64,000 nt of DNA from Zopfochytrium polystomum (taxonomy: Eukaryota > Chytridiomycota > Chytridiomycetes > Chytridiales > Chytridiaceae). Positions 37,401 to 50,316 of the stretch are shown here, piece by piece (the first letter of the stretch is position 1; each line of letters opens with the position of its first letter). The DNA is taken from contig JAIVFJ010000005.1 of NCBI GenBank assembly GCA_025765615.1, forward strand, positions 62,001 through 126,000, written 5' to 3'. The notes below the pieces were generated by a model. The model saw only the letters and a list, made by a program, of their open reading frames with translations, ran no database searches and was not told the DNA's origin. Position numbers and translations under genes: made by a program.

Positions 37401-40400
37401 CGATCACCGACGTGTCAAATGTCGTCAGGGAGTTTAATTGAGACTTCAACGACTTCACTAGATTCGGCAACTTCTTGCCCTGGATGGCCGCCTCGCAGTC
37501 TTGCGTGAACTGAATATACTCAGCGAGACTAAGAATTTGGCAAGGATACTTCGACAAATCCTTTTTCTTCAAACATTCGTTCAGTAAGACTCGGAGCGTT
37601 TCCTGCATCTCGCTGCAGAATTCGACGAGCCACCGCTCAATGTCTGCAGATATCTTCACCGGAGTTTTTAGTTGGACTACCTCGCCCTCGAGACTGATCA
37701 TGGACACTATTGCTGTCATTGATTCATCGAACCCAACTTGGTGAACACCAGCGAAAAGCTTCTTCAAGTGATTCTGTATGATCGCTGGATTCTTAGCCTG
37801 TCCAAGAATCTCCAGAAGATCCTCATCGCCTATGAAGTAGAAGCGAGCAAATCGGGAACGTTTTTCCTCCAAATATTCGTTAAGCGCTTTCTGACACCGC
37901 TCTAATTGATCGACGAGCACGTTAAGGGTCTCTTTAATTCCCTGGTAGTTTAATATCGTAATAACGCGATTGTCCTTGGCAATAAAGTTGCATATCTTAC
38001 AAAAATCATCATCGATTCGTGAAAAACGCGATTGCTCTGACGGCAGCGCTCCGCGATTAAAAATAGGTTCCAAGTAAATCCACTTTCGCTGGATATTGCT
38101 CAAGTTTCGAAGCACCTCGTCGAGGTCAACAAATCTTTGTTCCCAGATCCTTGCTTTGTCGGTAAAATGCTTGTAGTACGGTGAGTCGCGAAGCGACTGA
38201 AGGAGAGACTGGTTGTCGCCGACTTGTGTGATTGTATCCTTCCAATCTTTGATGATTTTGACAGTCTCTCCTTTTGCTGTGACGTACTCGGAGAGATTGA
38301 ACAACGCTCCAGCTCCCCACATGTCTAGCTCCTGAAGTGCTTCTCGGATTTGGACTTCCGCATTAGCGCGACCGTTCAGCTCTTTTATCTCGGTGAGTTT
38401 CGCAAGTACATGGTCCTTTGCGTTCAGAATGTGCCCAAGAGTGAGATCCGGCAAAGCCACTCCCCTGGGAATCTCAATAATGCGGAACAGCTCGCCCCAG
38501 TGCTCGGACATCCAAGAGTCGCCTCGCAAAAATTTGAAGAGTGGGAAAATGTTGTGGTGTTGGTCGATGACATCTTGGATAAGGACCGTAACAGCATCGA
38601 CCGGCCGAGAGCGAAGCTTCTCCTGCCAAGACATCAAAGAGTCTTCAAACGCGTTCACTTTGTAACGGATGGACAACCAGTCCTCTTTTTTCATGGCGGT
38701 GAACTCCGCCTCGAAGTCCGAATAGAACTGCCACATTTTCTCTTGTTCGTTCAACTCGCTTTCCAGTACCTTTGTTCCGTCCACATCGGGACCTTCAATG
38801 TTGAAGTGCTTGCAGTCCGCCTCGAGCTCCGAGCTTGTCGAAACCAGCTCTTCGAACTCCGTCCTTCTCTCCGCGATGGACGCGACCGCTTTGGCGGCAA
38901 ACTCTGGCTGATGAGCATCCTCCACCTTTGGTTTAAGCTGGGCCCAGCGCGATCGGAATTTACTGATCTGGTTAGCAAGCGCTTGCTTTCGCCCCTCTAT
39001 CGCAGCTCGAAGGGCTTCCACCTGCTCTTTTATAACCAACTCGTGACTTTCCAGCAGAACCTCCAATTTGTTCCATTTGGTCTGGGACTTGCTAATGTCG
39101 ACGCTTCCTCCAGCGACGGATCTCAGCAGCCGGTTCTTCTGTTCAATCGCTTCGAAGTGACCAAACACCGAATCGCGCGCTTCGGAAAGCTTTTCGTGAC
39201 GTGCATTCGCGTCCCCAATCTCCTCCAGAGACTGTGGCTTATTTGCCAAGACTTCCATCCCTTTGCTGACAAAGTCATCAATGACGGTCACGCTTTTCTG
39301 AATCGCGGATCGTAGCGAGTTGACCAATGCGTCGAACAGCTTTTGCAAAACATCATCAATCGTGGCTTTGACGGGGGCCGTCGAAATCTGTATGCACTCG
39401 ACAGCGATAGTGCTTGGGAGCTGCTCGGCTTCTTTTCCCTTTGCCTTTAGCATGCGGAAATTAACCTCCCAATCCTGGACATCCACCAAAGCCTCGTCGA
39501 TAAAGTCATCTATCGGAATGGAGGCAAGGACAACCCAGTCTTTAAAGGTATCCAGAACGGCGTGGAGATTCTGAAACAACGTCTCCGTCTTTTTGTAAAC
39601 AATGGCGAGGGAATTGGCGTTCCTGTTGACCATGTGGGCAAAGATGTGACCATCTCCGAATCCCTTGAAGGCGCTTGGAATATTAATCAACGTTTTCATC
39701 TCACGATAATAGTTGGCCCGAATATTCTCAAACGCTGGTCTGAACTGCAACTTTGACTGCTGAAAGACCAATTCCACTTGGATTTCGGGCAGGAAATCAG
39801 TCAGACTTTCCAGGCTGACTTGGTACTGGTACTCGAGCACTTTGTAAACCTGATAGTCCCAGTGATTTCTCCAAATCAGCGTATCGTCCGACTTGATCCC
39901 GCCACTGTCCAGAGCTGCTGAGAAGTAGTTGCGCACAACCGCAAGCGAGTCTTTCCATTTTCCTTTCGTGTTTGGTTTCACCAGGTCCACCGAAAAGAGA
40001 GCTGCCACAGTTTCGCAGATTGTAGCATGGAGTTTTCGCAGTCTACGGTTTTCTGCTGTCAAGGATCCGGCGCAGTTTTGCAACCTTTGAATGTAATCCT
40101 CGATTTCGCTGATACGTGCACCTCCTGGACCTTGCTTTGTCGGCCTGGACTGCGCCGTTGGAAGTTGCTCCTTCACAATATGCTCAAAGGCCTTTGCGTG
40201 GTCCAATAGCATGGCGTGCTGGCAAGGAAGCATTTGCTCGTGAATGGTGTTATAGAAATGTGCCACTTGTTTCAGCACAACGCCGTAACGAAAGAACCGT
40301 TTCGCACTGTCCATCGCCTCAATAACATTGTTTGGCACCGAGAACCCAAGCGAAAGAAGTTGGCGGCACTCTTTTATATATGCGACGTACGATTCTTCAA

Positions 40401-42659
40401 AATTGACAACCAAAGCTCCGTGGCGGTCGAGCTCCATCAAACGACCAGACTGAAACCTTTGCCGCACAGTCCCGTCGGAAAGTGATTCTTGCACACATAA
40501 GACCCAGGCATCGAATTCTGACTTTTCAAACCGCTTCAAAGTTGAAAGTGTTGCCACAGCGTCGGTCGAAAACGTGGTGTTTTTCGAGTCCAGTATCTCG
40601 ACAATTGCGCTGAAGTCAAAAATCTAAAGAGTTGATGCAAGGAGTCATGTAACTGCTTCACTGAGAACCATGTTACCTTTGCGGAGGCTTGGCGAGCCCA
40701 GACAATGTTCGAAACACAAGACTTGGAGGATCTTCGGTCCTCGTTCTGTAAATCGTTTAACTTCGATGAATGTAACGACTGTTGAGTTGAGCGCACCTTT
40801 GTTAGCTGTACGCGATCCTTGATTGCGATATTTGTCTTTTTGAAGCTGTCAAAACTTTGTTCGAGCAGAATCTGCCGTTCCGTAGCTGGCGAAGTTTAGC
40901 GAAACAGGTGGGACTGACGAATCACACACCAAGGCGGCTAAAAACAGCGTCCCGCTTTACTATAAGAGCGAATCTTTGGAACTCTTGTAGCATCTGGTGC
41001 GGTTGTGAATGCAGTGCGCCCAATCGACGACTGAGTTTAGCTGCTGCTAGTTCCTCCACTGCAGCCAAAAGGCGGTTGTACTTGTCCAACGCAGACTGGC
41101 GGATCAATTGTCAGTAAAGGCGCAACGCCCCCTTTGTTATCACCTTCCACACTTTTGGGTCAACGGAAAATGCTCGCATGCTGGCGATTTGGGCGTACGC
41201 TGTTTTGAGCTGAGTGCTATTCTGTTCCTCTTGCGTGAGCAAGTGTAATAGCTGCTCATGCCGACTCCGTAACTCGAGCACCTTCAGAATTTATGTGAAT
41301 ATGAATGGTGGCATGCAGTCAGCTACCTCTTCCACAAGGTTCAAGAACTTCCTCAAAGTCGACGCGTTAAAAGCTCCGGATTTCCAAGGATGCGGGCCGT
41401 AATTGGGCCAAAACTTTGTTGTCAGTGACTTTATTACGTCCTCAACCTTTCCAAGTGTGGAGCTGATCCCTCGTAGGCGATCTTTAATCTGAAAAGCGTA
41501 CTCTTAGAGATGAAGGGACAGGACATGCCTTTACCTCAGGGAACGGGTCGTTCATCACGTATGTCGAGCTTAATGATTCTTTGCAATTTTGCACAAGCTC
41601 ACTGCAAATGTGATTAAGGAGATCTTCCATTCTTTCCTGCGGGTATGGCTTGAATTGTTTTTGTCTCCTGTGCAAAAATCAGTACAACGAAGGTCAATCT
41701 TTTCGGCAAACCAAAGATCATCTAGAAGGTCCTGAATACGCTCGGCTACTTCCGATACGTCGACAACAACCCCCGATCTGGTTGAAGCTCCATAAGGCGG
41801 GGACATTTTTGTGGACAACTTACTTTAGAACCTTGACCTCATCTGAGATATTTTTGATGATGTCGATGAAAAGGGATGCACGATCTTTCTCCTTGCCCTA
41901 TGTAGGACCATAAATCGATCATGTTGAGGATTTTTCTCCATGGACGAACCGTTCCAAACCCAGCATTCTTTTCCCAATATGAAAGCTCTTCGGATATGGA
42001 ACTGACAGAACTCGATCCTATCGAACAAATAAGACGCTTGTGGAGTATCTGTCGGCATACCAGAAACTAATTCGGAGGCGAGGCTCGTGTCGAGATCAGC
42101 GAGGAGGTCCTGGATTTTTCTGCTCGATGAGAGTCGATTATTCCTAATCACAACGGAAACTGTTAGGGCTAAGAATATAATCTCCGTTTGAACAAACTTT
42201 GCCAATGGTGCAAACACTCCGTGAACGATTTGGTACAGCGACGATTCGGGAGATTGGGCTAGTTTTGTTACAGCAAGACTGTAAACATCAGAAACGGGCC
42301 CCGGTTTTGGCTTGGTAAGGACGATAGCGGGCTGTATGATATCATCCTGGGCAACATCGTGATCCGAGAATACCTCCAACCTGGTACCCTGTCGGGTTGC
42401 GGCAACATATATGAACATGTGGGGCGGTGCATCGGGGCAAATCTCAAACCTTCACCAAGGCGATGAAGAGGGACAGCGAGCGATCGGATGAGTCTTTCAA
42501 AAAATTCTCGAATTTCGAAGATGCGGAAAGGTCGGAAATGAAATTCGCCGTGGCGACTTGGGATGCGTTGGCGTCAAGAGTGTTGCGCAGCAAGTGGATG
42601 GATGCCAGTCGTGCGACCCATTCTGTTGATGAGGAGCCTGACGATGCTGTTGATGCCAT
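28451..42659 (-). CDS. DYNC2H1: Cytoplasmic dynein 2 heavy chain (IFT dynein)
   Basis: Motor of retrograde intraflagellar transport, acting along the axoneme. The start MASTASSGSSSTEWVARL at 42659 is followed by about 12 small introns up to 40624 (for example 42449-42389 and 42197-42144, several 44-54 nt). Then comes one exon 40623-31247 (9,377 nt) and about ten more introns to the stop at 28451. The N-terminal stem matches DYNC2H1 throughout (SVDPKVWK, SNIVWARQ, LKQVAHFYNTIHEQMLP). The motor has P-loops GPAGTGKTES (AAA1, near 37070), GPSGSGKST (AAA2, near 36200), GAEGAGKHT (AAA3, near 35270) and GRPGVGRRS (AAA4, near 34240, Arg for Lys). Further along are the coiled-coil stalk with RSLRSPPPAVRDVLEGVLRL, then QALRPDRLLSA, GADPSQELSDFA, NAIYGARIDDSFD and FLDALRQETARA in the C-terminal exons. 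The last exons (below about 29,450) are much richer in GC than the rest. No frameshift or stop is seen in the large exon. Confidence 0.95.
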
Positions 42660-43156
42660 GCCAGCGAAAAGCGTCCCGGGGGGTTCCAGAGCGGTTTTCT
42701 TATTTCGTCACGGGCCTGCCGTCTCCCTCACGGCCGGGACGCGGAAATTGTCTGAAAGGGCTCGAGTGCCAAGTCAACAGAGGACGTGTCTGCGCGGCCC
42801 TGTCTCTGCTCTTTCGCTCGTTCCCTGTGCCATGCGTGCCACAACGTCAACGCCCCCCGAATCCACACCGTCGACCAGGGCCTTTGTCGCCGCCGTGCCG
42901 TCATCGTCGTTCTCGTGCTTCTGGGTCGCTGATGCAACACGCCGGACTGTGGCAAAGAGAAAAGTGGCGTTGGGGAAAGGAAGGAAGGAAGGAAGGAAGG
43001 AAGGAATGGATGAGGATGATGGAACTGGGCCGTCCGACGGCGGCCGCGGCAACCCAGCAGGTAGCAGAACCAGCATGACGAAGAGACAAAAGAGGAAACA
43101 AGCGCAAGCCATTCAGCAGCCAGATCCAGACACACCCGCACGCAATTGTAAAGGGA
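42660..43156. promoter_or_regulatory. Divergent promoter region, DYNC2H1 / disordered protein
   Basis: 497 bp between two start codons that face away from each other. It contains a (GGAA)n run at about 42973-43005. No TATA box is obvious on either strand. Open frames across it are not protein-like. Confidence 0.5.
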
Positions 43157-46100
43157 ATGCCACAGCCCAACCTCAGGCCATCACTGCCCTCCCCGTCGCC
43201 GTTGCCCTCCTCGTCCTCCACGTTGTCCTCGTCGTCGTCCACCGCATCTCCTTCCTCGTCCCCCCTCTCCGTCCACGTCTCCTCCTCCTCCTCCGCAAGT
43301 ACAGCAAGCATTCATACTTTGGAATCTTCCAATCGCTTGCCGCGCAATTCCCCCCATCCAGTGGCTGCGCCTACCTCTTGCACTGAGGCGTCCAGTGGCT
43401 TGTCGAAGCCGGCTGGTGATCTGGAACCGTCTTCTCCTCGCTCCGCAGCCACCCCCGCCTTTTCTGCTTCAGCACAACCTGCTTCGGGGAGTAGTCTAAG
43501 CGGCACAGCATCATCCTTCAAGCCGAGAGGGCAGTCCCTCCTTGACCACCTACACAGCGAAGGCACGCTGCGAGCTCCTGGACTTAAGGCGTCTCTCCCT
43601 CCGGAATCTCCATTGAGCGCTGTGTCATCGCTCGCTCGCATCGTGTCCACAGTTAAGCTGCTTGCGGGAGGAGGAGGCGGAGGCAGCGGTGTGACGAGCA
43701 GTGTGACAAAGTTGAACGTTGCCCCACGAGGATCGTCGTTGATCGCATCGGAATCTCCAGCGCATCCCCAGTCTCCCGTCCAACCTCTCGTCACGATCCT
43801 TTCGTTCTCCAATAACAACCCAGCAGTTGATGATACAAGTGTGCTCGAGCCGGTGAAGAGCGACTGGACGTCCGTAGATCGAGCGCCATTGAAAGCGGAC
43901 ACTACTGAGCCACCCCACGACGAGGGCGAGCTGGTGGGGATCACAACTATTCGCTTCATCCTTGTTCTCACATTTAATGGCAGATTGGAAGTATTTCTGA
44001 AGCGTCGACGCTGTCGGACGATATTGATCCAACCTCTAATATGCTGGCGGCTGCCGAGATGGTGACTGAAGCTTTAATCTGAAGGTGGCGTTCTGTAACA
44101 CTGCGTTTTTAGCAGGGTCGAACCTCCAAAAGAGAGGATGCAAAGACGAATGACAGCGTGTCTGGCATCGGCACAACAGCGGAGACTCAAGGACCATCCG
44201 ACTTCTTGTTGGGACCGTCTCGTGCCATTGTCCTTCCGAAGTACACTCACGAGTCCGACGTTGGTACTGGCGTGGCTAGTTTTAGTGCCAACGACGAACA
44301 GACGCCCAGCGATCTCCTTTCGGCAAATCCTCAAGCATCACTTCTCATGCTGTCACCTCCAGCCATTGTATATAACGCAAGCACCTTCGAGGAATCGATA
44401 GAAAATGGAAGGAGCGACGAATCCCTTCAGACTGACACGCGCAACAAGTCACTCGCAGTTGCAGTAACCCAACCAAACTCTTCTCCTTCGCAATTTGTCG
44501 AAAGAAGCAACGAAAGTGCAATTGCATCGATCCAAGATCGCGAAATCGCCCTTGCAGTTGATTCCCAGCAAGATAACATTGCCATCTCAGCCTCAGAACC
44601 CAACTCAATCCAGCCTCCTCCTCTTGAACAAGTGCAATCCACCTCCGTAAACACGCCGAAGTCGCTGATTCAGCCATTTGAAAGTCTATCAACGTCCGCA
44701 ATCCCACCACGTCGTTTTCCACATCGTCCTTTGTTTCAATCTCAAGATCTGGCCCGCCAATATGCGAAGGAAGACCAACTAAAACGACGTGCTGTCCCTG
44801 AAATCGATCGAATACGACCGCCGACGCCAGTAAGAACAATGTCCTTGCCGGTGTCTGCGCCAGTGCCGTCAACTGTGCTGCCGAAGCAGGCTGAAACGCC
44901 CACCGCGGTGACAAGTGAGTCGCAGACGCAAAACCTCAAATTAGAGGCGACGAGCAAGGCGGAAGCGACACCGATTAGCTCGGATGCTGGAGTCCCTTCG
45001 TATTTCGGCTTCTCTTGGGCAATGTTTGGAACCTCTGGAAGTGAAACCGCCAGAGATGGGAACGCTGTGAAAGCGGAAGAACCCAAACCAGAGTCGATTG
45101 CAGATGTGAACAGTCCACCGAATGTGGAAGGCGCCGTCCCTGTGACTGGAAAAGAAGGAGGAACAGCTACGGGCACGGAGGACAGCCTTGCTTACTGGAA
45201 TTATGCGTTTGAGCGAGTTGGGGCAATCTTCGATTTCGCTCAGCCAACTCTTCAAATCGACAATGGGGCTTCTCAGCAAAAACCATTATCTCCTCTTAAC
45301 GACAGCCTGGAGGTCGATGAAACTAAGAAAGTCGCCCCCACTGTTGCAACCTCGAACTTGGCGACAGAGGAGGAGTTGCTTCCAGCGCGAAGCACTGCGT
45401 GGGCCGAACTTGACGTGCCACAGCGGAGCTCGATCGAATTTGCGAAGGACGAAATACACAAGCCTGAACTCGCCGAGAAAACTACGGAAACGATGAAATT
45501 GACTGAAGGGCAACCAAGCTCTCCTGAACTGAAAGAGCCAGCCAACCCATCAAATGACCCTGTGATCGCGACGGCCACGATACCCGGCACTCTCGTGCCC
45601 TTGCCTGAGGTATCGAAGGAACTCTCAACTACCGAACAACAAGCGGGGGCTTCTTCGAACAAGATTTTCAGCTACCTAGACTACGCACTGGAGCGAATCG
45701 GTGTTATGTTCGATTTTCCAGAGGCTGCAGATCTGCCTTTTGGGGTGGAGGAAGAGAGCAGTGGATCAGAGGCTGGTGATATGAAACCGGTACTCGATAG
45801 ACGGGACAAGCGACGATCAGCTGACGTTGGGCCAGGGTCTAGCCCTACTGCGTCACCAGGTTTCGAGAAAATCGGCTTGAAATCTCCGATCCCGTCTCCT
45901 TCCAGCCCCGGCACCACTCCGTCAATAACTGCCCTAGCATCGTCACCCGTCATTCTACCGCGAAAACAGTCGCTTGCGTCTCTTCGTGATTTTCGCAGTC
46001 GCGAGGCAGCCGTTGCTGTAGCAGCCGCTGCTCCACCCCCACCTCCTCAAGCGGCGTTTTTCTTCACTCCCCGCAGCGATGGCGTGCCCATTGCGTCTTC

Positions 46101-47349
46101 GGAATCGGGCTTTGCGCGCATCAGCCTCGGTTCAACTGTTCCGACAACCCCATCAACCGGGCTGTCACCGCGCCCACATCGCCGCAGCTTGATGACAGAA
46201 CGCAGAACCAGCGCGTTGGGTCATGGTAGCGACACGGAAACAACGTCGTCGTCCACCGTATCGCTTATTTTTGACGTCGACGATTTATCAGCAAGTGCAG
46301 GCGTTGCGCCAGACAGCATCGGTGCATTTGGATTCGCAGAAAACGCCGTGGACGGATGGCGTTCACGCGTCGGAGGACGCCGTCGTGGACCGGGACGCAG
46401 TGAGAGCATTGACTTTGGAATACCTTCATCTCCATCGCTATCGTTGGCAAGCGCACCATCACCTACCGTTGTAGAGCCTCAGACAAAGCTGGAACTGCTG
46501 GCGGAACAGGACTTTGCACTCCCACCAGCAGCAAGGCAGGCTGACCCGTCTACGAGCACCGGGCTTCCACCATTGCCGACAATCGGGCCGCCCACACCAG
46601 CACAGCCCGAGTCAACACCCTTGTCATCGTCCCTCACGCCTCGTGACAGGGACAGAATCACCGCCTCTGCACAAAGCGACTCCAGATCCCCTTCGTTAAA
46701 GCACTCCTCCACAGCACGGCCGCCATCTCACCTCGCCCTTCCGCCGTCTTCAGCATCGTCCTCGTCGCGTTTCGCCGTTCCCCACTCCAACTCCCCCGCA
46801 CCGTCGTCGCTCCCGCCAAAGCCAGCAGCCCCCCACTCCTCCCCCTCACCACCGCGGATACCCCCCGCGACCGCGACCGCGTCCTCGTCTTCTCCACCCA
46901 CCCTGCTCGATTACGCGCTGGAGCGCGTCGGGCGGGTGTTTGAAGAAGACGACGCCTTTGGGGACGACGACCAGGCCGGCGGCGGCGGCAACACGGCGGC
47001 CGCGTCCGCCCCGCCGTCCGCGGTCGCCGCATCCGGCTCGAAGACGCCGACGGAGTCTCCGCTTCGCGGGCGGCGGCACGGCGGCGGCGGCGGCGGACGC
47101 GGTCGATCGGCCGCGGGACGGCGCGTGGCCGGAGGCAGCGACGCCGGTGGATTCCTCTCTCCGCCGCCGACGGCGCGGGCGCGGAGCAAGTCCGCGGGGG
47201 AGTCTGAGGCGGAGTTGGACGAGTCGTCGGATGTGGATGACGTGGAGGACAGCGAGATGGCCGAGTCGGACTACTTTTACTCGTCCGCGGGGGAGGAGGA
47301 GGAAGACGAGATGGACGGGGAAAAGTTTGGGGGCGCCAGCGGAAAGTAG
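43157..47349 (+). CDS. Large disordered protein with a triplicated YALERxGxxF motif
   Basis: 1,362 residues from exons 43157-43933, 43984-44061 and 44116-47349, all phase 0 (donors GTGGGG and GTGACT, acceptors GGCAG and AGCAG). I recognise no domain: it is Ser/Pro/Thr/Glu-rich and looks disordered throughout. Three islands stand out: SLAYWNYAFERVGAIFDFAQ (near 45185), KIFSYLDYALERIGVMFDFP (near 45660) and TLLDYALERVGRVFEEDDAF (near 46900). They are spaced about 160 and 415 residues apart and are the only clearly repeated ordered-looking segments. A related aromatic segment SYFGFSWAMFG lies near 45000. The C-terminus is Gly/Arg-rich then acidic (SSDVDDVEDSEMAESDYF). The repeated helix may be a docking motif for one partner; that is inference. 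Confidence 0.72.
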
Positions 47350-48010
47350 GTTAGACAACTGAGGGAAGAAAAAAAAAAATAATAAACCGAGGCAAATAAA
47401 CTCCTTACCACTGCTCTATCCTCCACATATTACGCCACTCCCCCGACTTCGAACCAATATTTCAGGTCACGGTGGCCTCACGCAGGCAAGATGGAATCAG
47501 AAACGAGTTAGCTTTTGTATGCTCAGGAGAAACGCGTTTATTTTCAAACCGCCAGGTTTACAAGGGATTTGGGAGCAAACAGAGGAGGAGGAGGAGGAGG
47601 GAGGAGATAGCTTGTGAAGGAATGAGAATGAATTGGGGGTGATTTTGAGTCATGTCTAAATACTTGCATATCGGAGCGGGGAATAGGATAGAAACAGGGT
47701 GGGTCGAAGAACGAAAGGAAGACGACAAAGAAAAACTTGGTAGGCGCCCAAGCAAATGGGCGTTGGTAACGGAACAGGCGAGGGGTCGGGGAGTCTTGTA
47801 TCCGCAACGGCCAATCCGGCGGTCAAGGCCTGTCGCGATCAAACTTGATTCATCATCAAGGTATCAAATTCCACATTTGGTGAGCAGGGTACGGGCTGAT
47901 GCAGGGCCTGCGTAAGGATTAAGCAATTTTTTTTCTTTCTTTGTTAGTGGAAACGACTCTCGCAGAGAACACAACGGTTTGTCAAGCAAATAAAAAGGCA
48001 ACACGGGCTC
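47350..48010. other. Convergent 3' spacer
   Basis: 3' flanks of the disordered-protein gene and the membrane-protein gene. It has an AATAAA-rich segment near 47378-47400. Nothing else is seen. Confidence 0.6.
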
Positions 48011-49794
48011 TCACATAAAGAACGAGTCGATGTAATTCTTGTTGGTGATGTTTACAGCAGAGAGGCACAACCCAGAGGACGGGAGCGTCACGACCAGGCG
48101 AAGATCAGACCATAGAACAAACGTCGGCTGGATGAGAGTCGAGTTTGTCGTTGCGTCGTAGGACGATCCGCAGTCGATGGTCTACAACAAGAAGAAAAAA
48201 GTTCCGTCAAGGCGATGCGATCGTTCCAAACAACTTTCAGACAAGGCGCGCCCAAAAGTTGGGGGGGGGGGAGAGGTGGGTGGGTGGGAACGCACCGAAA
48301 GCATCAACCCCTTCGCCGACGTCACCGAGTTAGTGAACAAGACCGTGCCGGCGGTCGCCACGCACTCGCCGACGGCAAGCGCGCGGATGGCCTGAAGGGT
48401 TTGCACGACTTTGAGCGACGACGACGGGGCGTCGGTGCTCGCGGAGGCCGCGGCGGCGCAGTCGGTCATGTGCGTCGCGGAGGCGGTGGCGGCGGCGACG
48501 GAAAACGCGAGGCACATTTTGCCCAGCTGCGAGTCGGTGGTCTGGAGCTGGAACGGCTGGTACAGGAGCTGCGTCGTGGCCGCGGCGTTCGCCGTCTCCG
48601 ATGCGCTTGGGGCTGCTGCGGTGGTTCCGGAAGAGTTGGTCCCGTTGTTTGACTGGCGGAGGCCAAAGTAGAGGCCCAGAGCGAGCGTGAGGGCGAGGCA
48701 GATGGCGATAAGAACCGTTATTGCGGTGAAAATAATGAGCTTCCGTCTTTTTGATGTTGGATCTGTGCCTGAGGGGGTGATGAAAATGGGACGGTCAGAA
48801 GGGGCTGGTGGCTGAGCCGCTGTTGTCTTTATGGGATCGACAAACCTTGCCAACCCGGCGGGGATGAGGGAAGGGGTTTGTAAGCCCCGAACCCCCAAGT
48901 GGACGCCTCGTACTTTGGGTCATGCGAGGCGATAGCATAGAAGTTTGAGCGTTGGGGCGGCGGCGTCGGGTTGGCTGACGGCGGCGTTGGCTGAAGCGGC
49001 GCCGCTGGGCTGAACGAGTCTGCAAATCCAGCCGGACTTTTGTACGAGTCGAATTCAACTTTTTCCGGTCTGGCACCTTTGGACGAGGAAAAGTCTAGTT
49101 TCTCCTCGCCGGCGATAGGGGGAATAGGGAACTTTACAATCGAGTGCAGTCTCTTCTTCTTGTCAGAGTCGTCGGACTGGCGGCCAGCACCAGCCACATC
49201 GTGGTAGGATGGGAGTCCCACGGGACCGTTTGCCGCAGAAAGCGATGACGAAGCTTGGCTGGCGCTGCCGGCCACACCGCTTGCATCCATCATCACGGTT
49301 TGGGGGCCGACCGGGTCGACAATGACGATCAAGCTGACTGAGGAAGTAGCTGCGGGGTCCCAATTCAGCCGGGCAGGAAGGTCGGGCAGGAGGGCGGCCA
49401 ACGGAGACCGCCAATCGGTGACGGCAATGCACCGGAGCGAGCGGGCGATGTCGTCTGAGGAGAAGGTCAGTCTGCCGCCAGGCAGCTTGGAGATGCGAGG
49501 GAGGCGGGCGAACACCTCGGGGGAGAGTCGCGCGTCCGAGGCGGAAAGGTTGTTGAGCAGCTTGAAGAGCCGCACGGACGACGGCAGCAGGCGAGTGGTG
49601 GGGTAGATCGGGTCGGTGTAGTCGCGCACGACGGCATCCCGCAAGGCGCCGGCCGTTCCGAAGGTACTACCAGCACCGCTGCTGCTACTGCTACTGCTGC
49701 TGCTGCTTGCGCCGCCCGTGACGAGCAGTTCGTCGGGAATCGGGGCGAGGATCACGTCGTTGGTGGATGCGAACACAATGGCGTAGACGCTCAT
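48011..49794 (-). CDS. Single-pass membrane protein of unknown family
   Basis: Three exons fit: 49794-48846 (donor GTTTGT), 48768-48296 (acceptor CCCTCAG, donor GTGCGT) and 48181-48011; about 530 residues. The first 330 residues start MSVYAIVFASTNDVILAPIP, have a Ser run and end Pro/Ser-rich. Exon 2 begins with basic SKRRK followed by one membrane span (LIIFTAITVLIAICLALTLA) and a short Asn/Ser/Thr-rich linker. The remaining 160 residues contain several Cys (KMCLAFSV, HMTDCAAAA, GECVATAGT, TIDCGSSYD, SSGLCLSAVN) and end IDSFFM. By charge the N-terminus should be cytosolic and the Cys-bearing part outside. I recognise no family; the layout recalls fungal surface proteins with Ser/Thr linkers. 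Confidence 0.65.
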
Positions 49795-50316
49795 TTTACT
49801 ACCGTTGTGGGCCGCCCCAAAGTGTTTTTTTTTTAGTTTCCTCACTCTTTGTTTCCTTTTTTTTTTGTTCTTTTTTCTTTCTTTTTCTCTTCTTTTTCTT
49901 CTCTTGGTGCGAAGATGTGATCCCTTGGCGGTTTGTCTGTCCGACTCTCTTTTGGGAAGGAAGACAAGGCTTTTGGCCAACATCACCACAAGGCTTGCCG
50001 CTACTTAAACGAGCGGAGTTTCAAACACACCCTCTCTTTCCGTTTATTTCTTTTTTTTTTTCCCCTGGAAACAAAGAGATTCTACAATGCTAATAATGTT
50101 GAGGAGGAGGTAACGAAACACCGCCAACTGAGAGAACGGATGAAGTGGAACGGAGGAAGAGGAGGAACACTGCGATTTTTTTTTTTTTTTGGAAAAAGAA
50201 TGGCCGAGAACATATCGTTGTAAGGACCGAAGCAAGCAATGCCACAAAGGAAAACTGTACGAGGAAATCGTGCGCATCAGGCACAGTTGCCAGACGCCCG
50301 AGCCATGCCGCGCCGC
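49795..50316. other. Intergenic, 5' flank of membrane-protein gene
   Basis: Spacer between two same-strand genes, with T-runs near 49830, 50050 and 50178-50190. No gene seen. Confidence 0.55.

Noticed and set aside
38350..39315. 321-residue plus-strand frame inside DYNC2H1
   Set aside because: It is antisense to conserved dynein stem sequence and has no independent support.
43157..44065. Separate short gene ending at 44065
   Set aside because: Two small introns (43934-43983 and 44062-44115) with good sites join it in phase to the frame that ends at 47349.
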